From Nigrospora sphaerica (Eukaryota; Ascomycota; Sordariomycetes; Amphisphaeriales; Apiosporaceae), in NCBI GenBank assembly GCA_018287875.1, contig JAGVVL010000018.1:1790501-1854500 (forward strand): DNA of 64,000 bases, in the 5' to 3' direction. This document shows, piece by piece, positions 55,088 to 64,000 of this stretch. The notes beneath the pieces were generated by a model that saw nothing but the letters and a program-made list of their open reading frames with translations, ran no database searches and was not told where the DNA came from. The stretch's first letter is position 1; each line of letters starts with the position of its first letter. A program made the position numbers and the translations under genes.

Positions 55088-55915
55088 CTATTGATCCTTC
55101 ACGAAGCGCAGATACGGCCTGAACTCCCTGACCTCCCCAAACTTCTTCTTGGCATCCTCGGTGCTGACCGAGGGCGGGACAATCACGTCGTCGCCAACTT
55201 GCCAGTCGATGGGCGTCGTGACGCCCTTCCTGTCCCCCGTCTGCAGCGAGTCGATGACCCGCAGGACCTCGGCCGTGTTGCGTCCGGTGCTGGCCGGGTA
55301 CATCATGGTCAGGCGGATCTTGCGGGCCGGGTCGATAACGAAGACGCTGCGGATGGTGAAGGCGACGCCGTCCTCGCGGTTGAACTTCTTCAGGTCGTCG
55401 TGGGAGATCATGTCGTAGAGGAAGGCCACCCGGCGGTCGGCGTCGGCGATGATGGGGAACTGCACCCGCGTGTCGGCGAACTCGTTGATATCAGCGACCC
55501 ACTTGTCGTGGCTGCCGAGGTCGTTGGCGCTGAGGCCCAGCATCTTGACGCCGCGCTGGTCGAACTGGTCCTTGAGCCGCGCAAAGGCGCCGAGCTCCGT
55601 CGTGCATACGGGCATGAAGTCGGCCGGGTACGAGAACAAGATGGCCCAGCTGCCGCCCAGCCACTCGTGGAAGTTGATGTCGCCGTGCGTAGTCTGGGCC
55701 TCGAAATTCGGCGCCTCCGAGCCCAGCCGCAAACGGGGCTGCTCTGCGTAGTTGAACCCGCCCGAGGCGAGTCGTCGCTGGATGGGAGCCGGCGACGTGG
55801 GAACCCGTCGCACCGATGGCAGCGAGCAACCTGTCCGGAGAGTTCGCGTCGAGGCGAGAGACCGGCCCGCCGTGGCCAGAGCCCGCGTGAGAGTTCGGGG
55901 AGCAATGGTGGCCAT
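55088..55915 (-). CDS. PRX1: Mitochondrial 1-Cys peroxiredoxin (PRX1/Prdx6 type)
   Basis: Single exon, 275 aa. The first about 50 residues are an Arg/Ser/Ala-rich mitochondrial presequence ending near IQRRLASGG. The peroxiredoxin domain follows: APNFEAQTTHGDINFHEW, WAILFSYPADFMPVCTTELG with peroxidatic Cys104, MLGLSAND, FPIIADADRRVAFLYDM, and the Prdx6-type C-terminal part PASTGRNTAEVLRVIDSLQ and GDDVIVPPSVS. Known: reduces hydroperoxides in the matrix using thioredoxin or glutathione. There is no resolving Cys, consistent with the 1-Cys class. Odd: the Thr/Ser normally three residues before the peroxidatic Cys is Met101. Confidence 0.94.
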   Translation of the reverse strand: MATIAPRTLTRALATAGRSLASTRTLRTGCSLPSVRRVPTSPAPIQRRLASGGFNYAEQPRLRLGSEAPNFEAQTTHGDINFHEWLGGSWAILFSYPADFMPVCTTELGAFARLKDQFDQRGVKMLGLSANDLGSHDKWVADINEFADTRVQFPIIADADRRVAFLYDMISHDDLKKFNREDGVAFTIRSVFVIDPARKIRLTMMYPASTGRNTAEVLRVIDSLQTGDRKGVTTPIDWQVGDDVIVPPSVSTEDAKKKFGEVREFRPYLRFVKDQ

Positions 55916-56785
55916 TTTTGCTGCTTGAATCTATTCCATTGGGAGTAGAAAGATGCAGAAAGCCTTCCTTCTATAATCACCTTTGTGATCTTTCGAGTGA
56001 CGAGCTCGATAAACACAACCACTTCCAGTTACGGGCATACAGGACTCCTCTTATTACTGCTAGATCCATCCACCATCCAATACCTGAGGTCCCGTCTTCT
56101 TGGCCAGTGGGGCCTATTCTGACCCCCAAGTAACGTCATCATAGGCACATCCAACTGTAGTACGGACCGACCACTGGCCTCTGCCTCTTCCGAGTCAAAC
56201 CAAGACCTAGGGTTGCCAGAGAGGACTTGAGATCAAGCGGGAAAGAGAGCGTCCAAGTCAGAGACGGCTTGTGGGCGGAGTGCCGTTAGACAACAGCCGA
56301 ATCTATGAACATAACGTAGCAAAGATATGCTCTGAGCGGCTACTGGATCCCGTACCTAATACATATATCGTGTTTGGCCTAGACTGGCCGGCCTCACGGG
56401 CTCCGAATCGCTGGCGACCGCCTAAGTATCTACCTGCCTACCCATACAATAACACGTCCCACAAAGCATGGCGACATGGAACGCTACGCATCTGACGCCT
56501 TCGGTTGCCTGCCAACGGCCCCTTACTTTCCATGATGACCGCCGTTCATACTTTGAGATACTCTGAAACAGAGAATTTGGGCACTCAAGCACTCGGTTCT
56601 TCTGGGACCAAGCTTGCTCCTTCATGGGAGCGTCTTCCCGCCGTTCCAGCGCTTTCTTTCCCAATTGGCGTCAGCGTCCTCCCCTTCTTCAACATTTCCC
56701 GAGAGGCTTCTTGGCGCAAGTTATATGCTGGTCGCTGGGCCGAATCGGCCGACCTTTGGTAACTGCGGATGACCTGTCTTGTTCT
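55916..56785. other. Intergenic, peroxiredoxin promoter
   Basis: About 870 bp upstream of PRX1 and downstream of the zinc-finger gene. No gene or repeat recognised. Confidence 0.6.
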
Positions 56786-58218
56786 TTATAACTCGGCTGC
56801 CCCTGTCCTCTCCTGGTACTCGCCCACGGCGTCATCCAGGGTGATGAAGTGTTCCTCCAGCTTCCGGGCCCGGTACGTCGACTTGTCTTCAGATGTAAAC
56901 TCGAGCTTCTTTTCGTCGTCGACGTCTAGACCCCGCTTCATCCTCGCAGGGAGATGGACTTGTTCTCGGTGCCGCTGGAAGTTGGCATCGAAACACCGCG
57001 GGGAACAAAATAAGCTCGGCAACTTCAAGGACTCAGCACATTCTTGGCAAAATAGAGCCAGGTGTCCTTCCCCGTCCATGTCCACGTCTTCATCCTGTAT
57101 ATCTGCGCAGTCCTGACCCGCACTGCAGCTGTGTGCGTCCTTAGCGTGGCAATGTGCCCTCTGTATTCTGTTAGCACGGCATGGGCCCAGCCGGAAGAAG
57201 AGGCACTTACGTATCCCTGCTGGTTGCAATCCTGGGAACAGAAGACCAATGGCTCTTTTTGCAGCTCAAACAGCTCGGCCGATACGAAGCAGATGGGGCA
57301 CGTGTAGAAATCCTCGGGGTCGACCGTTTTGGCGCATACGGCGCATGGCGGGAGGCTGTCTTCCATTTCAGCGGCGACGGCGGCCGCGGCGGCGGCGTTG
57401 GCCTTGTCCTGTCGTATTTTGGCCTTCTTCGTCTTGTCCACTTCGTGAGCAGCCCGTGCTCTTCGAAGCTCCTCGAGTTTCCTCTGCAGAGCTTGTTTCT
57501 GGTCTTGGTTGGCCTTGGCGACTTGACGGTCGCGAATCATGATATTGACCACCTCGAAGACCCAGGTGCCGCTGCGCACCATCTCAATGTACTTCTGGTA
57601 CTTGGCATCGTTTTCGGCGTTTTGGCCGGGCTGGAAGAAGAGCTCAATGCAAATCTCCTTCCGGGCGTCGGGTGACTCGGCCGCGCGCAATCTGTCCAGA
57701 AAGCGGTGTACGGCGGCGTCACTTAGAAGCGGGTTGTCATTGAACATGCTTCTCAGTTCAGAGGCGAGTTGATCGACGGTGATAGACCGATCGTTCAGAA
57801 GCTCCTGCAAGGCCTTGGCCTCGTTTGGCGTCTTGGTCGCGTACTGTAAGCCGAGGTTACGGACCCTATCTCGAAACCATTCACGCTTTTCGTCAGCTAT
57901 CCTTTGCTCTATGGTCTTCAGATCGGTTTTCGCCTCGTGGGCTTGGGTGAAAAGCGTGTCGAGGTCCTGGAGGAACAAGCGCCGTCCCGAGAACCACTCC
58001 TTGGTGGCCGAGTTGAGGTAGCGATCCCGCATCCGGTTCAGGATCCGACTCCAACACTCCGAGCACTCGCTGATGTGCCTTCTGCCATGGTCTGCGGCGC
58101 ATGCCGTCTTGATGGCCGCGACATCGTCGGCGCATAACTGCCACTCCTTTTCCAACGTAAGGATCTCATCCCAGGGCTCCAACATGGTGTCGACCAGAGA
58201 CGACCGCGTCCCTTGCAC
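56786..58218 (-). CDS. Zinc-finger protein with two MYND/C6H2-like clusters, 2 exons
   Basis: Exons 58218-57211 and 57160-56786 join at a codon boundary (GGA TAC / AGG GCA) to 1383 nt (460 aa). The first 280 residues are mainly helical and charged (LEPWDEILTLEKEWQLCADD; a coiled coil around KQALQRKLEELRRARAAHEV). Cluster 1 (about 292-350) reads CAVC...CPIC...FCSQDCNQQGY/RAHCH. Cluster 2 (about 371-406) reads FCQEC...LKLPSLFCSPRCFDANF...H, close to the MYND-like C6H2 finger of methionine aminopeptidase 1. No catalytic domain is seen. The partner or role is unknown; MYND-type fingers usually bind proteins. The splice is supported because it completes cluster 1. Divergent from SF3b5. Confidence 0.82.
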
Positions 58219-58903
58219 AAATGCCTCCTTGGAGGCGCGCCGCTCTCAAAACACGGGTCCCAGCCTTCCTGCGCGATGGCGACAGAAATGCAGAGCCGTG
58301 GCCGCGCGAGTGTATGATCCCCGGGTCGGCGCGACGACCACCATGCCTGGCGGAGTACACAGCCCAGCAAAGAGATGCTATATCCGAGGATAAAAGACGG
58401 GAAACTGGAGTGAGCTTCGAGTTGCAGCGTTCACAAATACCAAATATGCACCAAAGATCGACCGCGTACATAAAACGGATCAAGGTGAATCTGGAGGGTA
58501 GAAGATGGGTGCCGTGGTCTAAAGAACCAAATTGGAGGACGGTTGGAAATGGGATTGGAAACAGCCCGAGTCAGTCCAAGCTCACGCCACACAAAACGAC
58601 ACGGGGTAGCACCTGGTAAAGTTAGTGAGTACATGTACATGAGGCACTGTGTTTTGTACGTGCTTTATGCACAAATAACCGACCTACTCAGTTGAGGAGC
58701 CGGTAGGTTATGCACGCTAAAATTTATGTTCCCATTGAAGTACATTGACGGCACATCGCCCGCGTCCAGCCACACTCGATACTTGGGACGCTTTTCTCGT
58801 GCTTCCGTCGCCCCGACTTATTCCATGCATCGCGCACGTTTGTAGAGTTCCAGTTTACACAGCACTTGGCTTCCTCTTCCTCCTACCGTCCCAATACGAC
58901 AAC
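58219..58903. other. Divergent promoter, zinc-finger gene / SF3b5
   Basis: 685 bp between two divergent starts. A CCGACCTACTCA...TGAGGAGCCGGTAGG-type imperfect inverted repeat lies near 58678-58708. No gene. Confidence 0.55.
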
Positions 58904-59282
58904 ATGGTGCGTTTCCTCCCCCTCCCCTCCCGACCCTGAGGCTTTCCAGTCCGTCTTCGCGAGCGGCCTGCTAACCCTCGCCCAGGCCGACAAGCTCCGT
59001 ACGCAACAGGAACTCGAGCGCCTGCAAGCAAAGTACATCGGCACTGGACACCCCGACACGACGTCTTGGGAGTGGCGAACCAACATCGCGCGCGACACGT
59101 ACAGTTCCATCGTCGGCCATCCAGCCCAGCTGGCGTATCAGTGCCTCGCCTTGAACGAGCCGTCAGCCAAGTACCGCGCCCAGCTCATTCGCAAGATGAT
59201 CCAGCCCTGCGGACCACCGCCGCCCCGTGAGGGCGACGATATTCCCATGCCCGCACGCGATGGGCAGGGGCGGGCGGCCTGA
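58904..59282 (+). CDS. Splicing factor 3B subunit 5 (SF3b10), ATG-only first exon
   Basis: Exon 1 is just the ATG (58904-58906), directly followed by a GTGCGT donor; exon 2 is 58986-59282. The product is 99 aa: M then ADKLRTQQELERLQAKY, GTGHPDTTSWEWRTNI, RDTYSSIVGHP and RAQLIRKMIQPCGPPPPRE, the full SF3b5 family sequence. Known: SF3b5 is a small subunit of the U2 snRNP SF3b complex and is also found in SAGA. Reading through the intron would instead give an unrelated Ser/Pro-rich N-terminus, so splicing after the ATG is strongly favoured by the conserved MADKLRTQQ start. The C-terminal 13 residues extend beyond the usual family end. Confidence 0.94.
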
Positions 59283-59784
59283 GAGATGAGGTGGTCCGAC
59301 TGATACCTAACCCATGACTTGCACCGATCACATACGGGATGTAGAGGCGCTCCCCGACGCTTAGTTGCGATCTGCCCATTCAGTATTTTATGCCGGACAG
59401 CTGCCAACATTATTCAGCAAGGCCGAAGTTCATGCTGCTAATCTGCTTTGTACTTGTTCATCCGAGGTATGAGTGGGTTTTCACCCTCCCAATGGCATCC
59501 ATCCTGTTTCCCCCGAAAAACTAGAGGTCGCAGTTCTGCCACAGTACACGCTACGAGCCAAGAGAGACGGTTGAGCGCTCCCGCATTGGCGTGGAAGTCA
59601 AAGGACTTCCTGAAATCACAGTATTACCAGGGCTAGGACAGCGGGTAGTCCCGCGGACGCAAGATACCAATACCCAGACCTTCCACTTCCTTCCCAAACG
59701 CCCAACAAGTGACATCTTCCCGCCTGAACGCCGGACTGTTTCCATAATTCATTCAAGTCATAATGACCCCGACGCCTGTACCCC
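59283..59784. other. Intergenic, convergent 3' regions of SF3b5 and NSE3
   Basis: About 500 bp, no gene or repeat seen. Confidence 0.6.
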
Positions 59785-60741
59785 TCATGTTGCACCATTG
59801 GCCGGCGGGGGCTCTCGAAGCCCCAGGCTTTTGCTGAGTTTCTTCTCAAAGTCATCGGGTATCTCGCCCCACACGGCGCGTACGAAGTCGGCGATACTTT
59901 CGGCTGGTATCTCTGACTTGCCCCTTGGCCCAACACACCACGTGACAGTATCCTCCTCGCCATGGTCGGACTTTTCGACGACCTTGTCTACGTAGCCTTG
60001 CCGAACTACCTTGGTAAGCACATTGTCGGTCTTGTCCATGGGCAGGTTTTGGGCTGCGTTCATGCGGCTGAGATAACGCCGAAGCTTTGAGTCGCTGAGT
60101 TCGCCGCCGCTGAGGACAATCAACGAGACCATCCAGGTATAGAACCCCACGTATTCGGCCTCTTCGCGCGAGCTGGGTGTCCGCGAGGGGTGGACAATGG
60201 CTGGTGTCCTATAGGCTTCGGGCAGGATGGAAACTAAGATGTACTGCCTCGAGGAGACAGGATTCTGAGAGGCGCCACCTTTCCTAGCGGTGGCCTCTTT
60301 ACGCAAGTGTCAGCAGATGGCGTTCGTTAGCCGTTGCCATGGGAAGGTCTCACTCTGCTTCTCCTTTAGCGTCCTTTTCTCTCTCGATGGGAGCTCCGAC
60401 AGCTCCATGCCGAAGACGTGACGCAGGTGATGCTGAGCACCGTCAAACACGCGCTTAAAGGGCCTGCCGTTGTTTCCCAGAACCTTTTCTCTTATACCGT
60501 CCCTCTTGATTGGCAGCCTGGCGTACTCGCATGCCAGGGCGTATCGTACCAGCTTTTTGACCAACTGCTCCTCGTCGCCGCCGTCGGCCCCGGCCATGCT
60601 CAGGTCGCCTTCTTCTTCATGTGCCGATTCTTCGGCGTCATCGTCCGATTCATTGCGTCGGGCCTGGCGGCGGCGTGGCTCGTCGTCATCTTCGTCTGCG
60701 GGGTTCGCGGTGCGTCGCCGCCTCTGCATGGGCGGGGGCAT
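59785..60741 (-). CDS. NSE3: SMC5-SMC6 complex subunit NSE3 (MAGE domain), 2 exons
   Basis: Exons 60741-60354 and 60296-59785 join in frame to 900 nt (299 aa). The N-terminal 60 residues are Arg then Asp/Glu-rich. The MAGE homology domain follows: VKKLVRYALACEYARLPIKRD and HHLRHVFGMELSELPSREKR, then QYILVSILPEAYRTP, YVGFYTWMVSLIVLSGGELSD, LPMDKTDNVLTKVVRQGYVDKV and TWCVGPRGKSEI. Known: NSE3 with NSE1 and NSE4 forms the DNA-binding, ubiquitin-ligase-associated part of SMC5/6, acting in DNA repair and chromosome stability in the nucleus. The join (CAG A / AG GCC) restores one frame through the domain. Divergent from SLS1. Confidence 0.88.
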
Positions 60742-61218
60742 CTCTGCGGTCGCGGCACGTTGGCGCGGAGGATGCGACGGGGAAACTGGACAGTAATGCG
60801 AGCTAAAATGTAGGTATTAATGATCCAGGCAGTTGCCTTGACCTCAGCGCAGGGCCCTGGTAGCTGTGACAATGTGTAAACTACCGAAACAAATGCTCGC
60901 CCGTCGCTTCGAGCTGTGGGCAGTCTGAGAGTCCGGGTCGTCCCTTTAAGGTGGGGTCTTATCTTCGTCCATAAACGAGGCTCTGGGGGAACCAGAGACG
61001 CGTCGAGCGCGTTGCCCATTTGAACGGGGAGGGGTCGTGTTTTGGTGGGGCTAAGAGCTTATCAGGCGTTATCGGTCGCAAAAAAGTTGGAGTGGGCATA
61101 TCCATCGCATGTAGGTCGGGTACTAAGTAAAGCCCTGCGAGCTTCGAGTATAGATGCGAAGAGGCAACGGGATGCCCTTGCCCAGGACTACTCGTTCGAT
61201 CACCAAAACCCTTCCCTC
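60742..61218. other. Divergent promoter NSE3/SLS1
   Basis: 477 bp between divergent starts. No TATA box at a plausible distance and no gene; an open frame reaching the SLS1 ATG from 61042 lacks conserved sequence. Confidence 0.55.
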
Positions 61219-64000
61219 ATGATTGCCAGAAACCTGCATAGCGGGGCCGTGTGTCTTGGATGCCGGCTACGGCTTCTTAGTCGAGCAACTCGTCCACAGC
61301 GCTCCCTACTTTCCGCCCTGGGCCAGCGGCAACGTCTGCGATGGTTCACGACTTCGCCAGCTCCTCCGTCCCAGGATCCGGAGCGAACTCGAGCAGACGA
61401 CCGCTCTGTTGCCGCCGATACGCGTAATGCGCGCGACTCAAAAAGTCCGGAAAATGACGAGCCTATAACCTTCCGCGAACGGCCCGGCCATGACGATGAA
61501 AGCACCAGGTTTCGCCCAAGATCGCAAAAAGACAGACTCGAGACCGAAGATGAGAGATTAGCTCCATCCAGAAGAATCAGGATCAAAAAGAACTATTGGA
61601 CCAGAAACAGGCTGCTCACGGAGACCGCCGCAAGTCTGGGCACGGATATGCTGGGAAAGCCGGCCTACGCCATTGTCATGAAAGACCGCGGTCTCTTCAA
61701 GGACATAAAGCTCAGCAAGCAGATGCCTGCTAAAGAGGATAAACCAAACGAACACGAGGAACAGGAGGAACAGGATGAGCAGGACGAACGAGACGAGCAG
61801 GACGGAGAAAACGACGAGAATGAGAGCATAGATATCGAGGCTATGCTCGAAAAGCAGCGAGAGCCTGCAACGAAAGACGAGGTCAAGGCAAACATCGAAG
61901 GGCTGCGGCCTGGGTTTGCCAAATCCCTCCCCCACAGAACATTTCACCGGATCCAGGACGCTCTAGAAGAAGGCTTTCTCGCCTCTCAACTGCAAGACTA
62001 CATCAAAAAATACAAGCCGACGGTCAAGATGAGCAAGGAGGTCATGCAGACAGAGGTGGAGGCCAAGCCGGAGCACCACGAGTCTACGGAAGCAAAAGAC
62101 GCCAGAGAGGCCAAGGAGGGCGAGGAGGCGGAAGAAGAAGAAGAGGACGGCCCCGAAGACGCTATTACCGATGTGCAAATGGCCGCAAAGGGGGCGGTGC
62201 GAAGAGCCGAGTACCCCTGGATCAGGGGGATCACGCCATGGGTGCGGCTGAACTCGCAAGACGTTGAATCTGGCGGCCTCGCCGAAGATACGGATCGACG
62301 TTTGCACGGCTACGTCGCAGAAGCCGACTCGAACAAGACGAAACTTGCCGTACGAATCATGCGCGAGTGCTGGGGCTTGCAGATTGAAGAGCTCATGACC
62401 GGAATCGGCGAGGTTGAAGTGACAGTAGACAAGCGCGAGTTCTCGCTTCTCATGCGTGGGAACCAGCGCTTCTTGAGATACATCAGCAACAGGTGTCTCG
62501 ACCAAGGCGAGAGCCTGGAGGCTTTTCGCAACCGCAACACTCTGCGCATCGTGGCCACACGAGCCAAAACCGAAACGGTCCTCAGTCAGTTGGACGAGAC
62601 CTTGAAGAACATCAAGGTCCGCCACATTCCGACAGTTCTACTAGCAGATCCTAAGGAATGGATCGATCCGGATTTGTTGGAGGAAGTTGGGCGCCTGACC
62701 AATACCCGGGTCAAGCAAACGGCCAACAAGCGGCGGGTGAGTACTTTCCAGATATCCCACATGTATGATGACCTGCTGACACCGGTACTCTTCGTCAGAT
62801 ACAAGTTACTTGGATTGAAACAAAGAGTCGCGAGGACGCCGACTACGAAGTCGAAGACCTGCGCCATGTCGTCCATCGCCTGCTCTCCGTCGCCCTTCGG
62901 CCGAGCAACGACCTGTCGATGCTGTGGGGTGCAGAGCTTCCCATGCCCGAAAGCAAAGGACGCTACCTCATCGATTATGCGAACAAGGCGAAATGGGGCT
63001 GGAAAGACAGGTTGGGCACGTGGGCTCGTTTCGTGCTTCCGCGGGGTCCCGGCATTGCGAATGAAGCGAACTCAGTCGAGCCCGGCGATTCAAAAGCGCT
63101 GCTTGATGACGCGAGCTGGAAAGAACCCTTTGCTAAGGCTTGGGACGAGGCAGAACTGGACTCCCGTAACGAGAAAGAACCAAAGTCGGCTGAGCAAGAC
63201 GTCGAGGGTTTCGATAAGGAAGACAACATCGAAACTCATCGCGAGGAAGTCGAGGAAGATTCCTATTACCCAGAAGAAGATATCCCCGAGGACAAAGGAG
63301 ATCTTCTTCACACACTACTTGACATGCCTGTCGAGCGTCAAGCACCCGTGGCCGAGGCACCCCAAAGCGAGTCCGGCCTACCGTTGCCCGACGTGATCCC
63401 CATCGTTGAGGCTGAGGACCTGTCGCCTGCTGAGATCTCCCAGATGGAAATCCAGCAGAGAGGAGGCGACTACCCCTACCAACCAGTCCGCTGGTCACCC
63501 GAATTAACTACCACCACGACGGCCTTCTTCGGCCACGTCTTACAAGCCGCGATGGATGCCCCCGCTTACTCGTACTTGCAAAAGAATGGACACTATTGCG
63601 ACCATCCGCGCATCTTTTCCGCTGTGGCACCACATCCTCTGCGGCTGGCGGCCCTGGGTCTAGGTCGCGACCCGGCCGACTTCCCGGTCTCCTCCTCAAT
63701 ACTCATCCGCTTCAAGCCCTCGGTGAGCCCCAACCCGACCGACCCCATGGTGCCGGCTCCGCCCCTCGAGCTCCGGCTCTCGCTGTCCAACACGGTCGTG
63801 CCGAAGATTACCGGCGTGCACTCCTTCCGCGCCCTGGTCGACACCCACGTCCACGATATCATGCAGCCCGCCCAGCCCGTGGACCTGCGCGTGGTGCAGA
63901 CCTTGTCCGGCCACCTCCAGGGCCGTCCCCAGGATCTCATGGACTGGCAGCCCATCTGGGACTTCCTCCGCCGCGCCCGCCTGGAGCTCGAGCACAACAA
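61219..64000 (+). CDS. SLS1: Mitochondrial inner-membrane regulator SLS1-like, 3' end outside window
   Basis: Exon 1 is 61219-62736 and exon 2 starts at 62799 and reaches the right edge open (906 codons in window). The N-terminus MIARNLHSGAVCLGCRLRLL is a mitochondrial presequence. Seen: an acidic Glu/Gln/Asp repeat (about residues 180-212), a helical DALEEGFLASQLQDYIKKY segment, KH-like blocks around LLMRGNQRFLRYIS and LVEVGRL-type sequence near the splice, then a long C-terminal part. The 62-nt intron has GTGAGT and GTCAG ends. Known: SLS1 couples mitochondrial transcription to translation at the inner membrane. Assignment rests on overall domain order, so it is good but not certain. Confidence 0.83.

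Noticed and set aside
55408..56022. 204-codon minus-strand frame over the PRX1 5' end
   Set aside because: Shadow of the PRX1 coding frame; Ser/Arg/Thr-biased and without motif.

Overview
This is a filamentous-fungal nuclear window (Ascomycota, Pezizomycotina, most likely Sordariomycetes). The evidence is short GT-AG introns (about 50-150 nt), GC-rich coding exons, TAGGTACCTAC-type promoter repeats, a fungal Mutator-like element with RIP-style CpA-to-TpA damage, and fungal proteins such as EOS1, SLS1, MIC19, ISD11, NSE3 and rhamnogalacturonate lyase. The genus cannot be fixed from sequence alone.

Layout: 1-1420 TRM44 (minus, runs off the left edge); 3302-4148 eIF1/SUI1 (plus, 4 exons); 4895-5997 EOS1 (minus); 7858-8817 MBA1/mL45-like (plus); 9784-12127 sodium:solute symporter (minus, 5 exons); 13301-15984 three-RRM, Rim4-like RNA-binding protein (minus, 9 exons). 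Two near-identical Mutator-like elements (16883-19907 and 19974-22996) follow, 66 bp apart, each with perfect 103-bp terminal inverted repeats and its own 9-bp target duplication. Next come TYW3 (26469-27676, plus), MIC19 (27924-28653, minus), a secreted PL4 rhamnogalacturonate lyase (29281-31160, minus), the palmitoyltransferase ERF2 (32038-34113, minus), a small unassigned mitochondrial-type membrane protein (36031-36712, plus) and SER2 (37597-39060, minus). A gene-poor 6.6-kb stretch with microsatellites leads to MET16 (45628-46617, plus), a large acidic protein with QET repeats (47658-50811, minus), ISD11 (52373-53039, minus), a decayed Tc1-type element (53350-54738), mitochondrial 1-Cys peroxiredoxin (55088-55915, minus), a MYND-like zinc-finger protein (56786-58218, minus), SF3b5 (58904-59282, plus), NSE3 (59785-60741, minus) and SLS1 (61219 to the right edge, plus).

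The genes are mostly housekeeping: translation and tRNA modification (eIF1, TRM44, TYW3), mitochondrial biogenesis (MBA1, MIC19, ISD11, PRX1, SLS1 and the small protein at 36 kb), amino-acid and sulfur metabolism (SER2, MET16), splicing (SF3b5) and genome maintenance (NSE3). They do not form one pathway or a secondary-metabolite cluster. I found no tRNA, rRNA or CRISPR array.

The most interesting structure is the tandem Mutator-like pair. The two copies carry non-overlapping lesions: copy A has four CpA-to-TpA-type nonsense mutations in one frame and one frameshift, whereas copy B has no premature stop but three one-base losses in C/G runs. Exon boundaries were worked out by hand from splice signals, reading frame and family knowledge; none has transcript support here.
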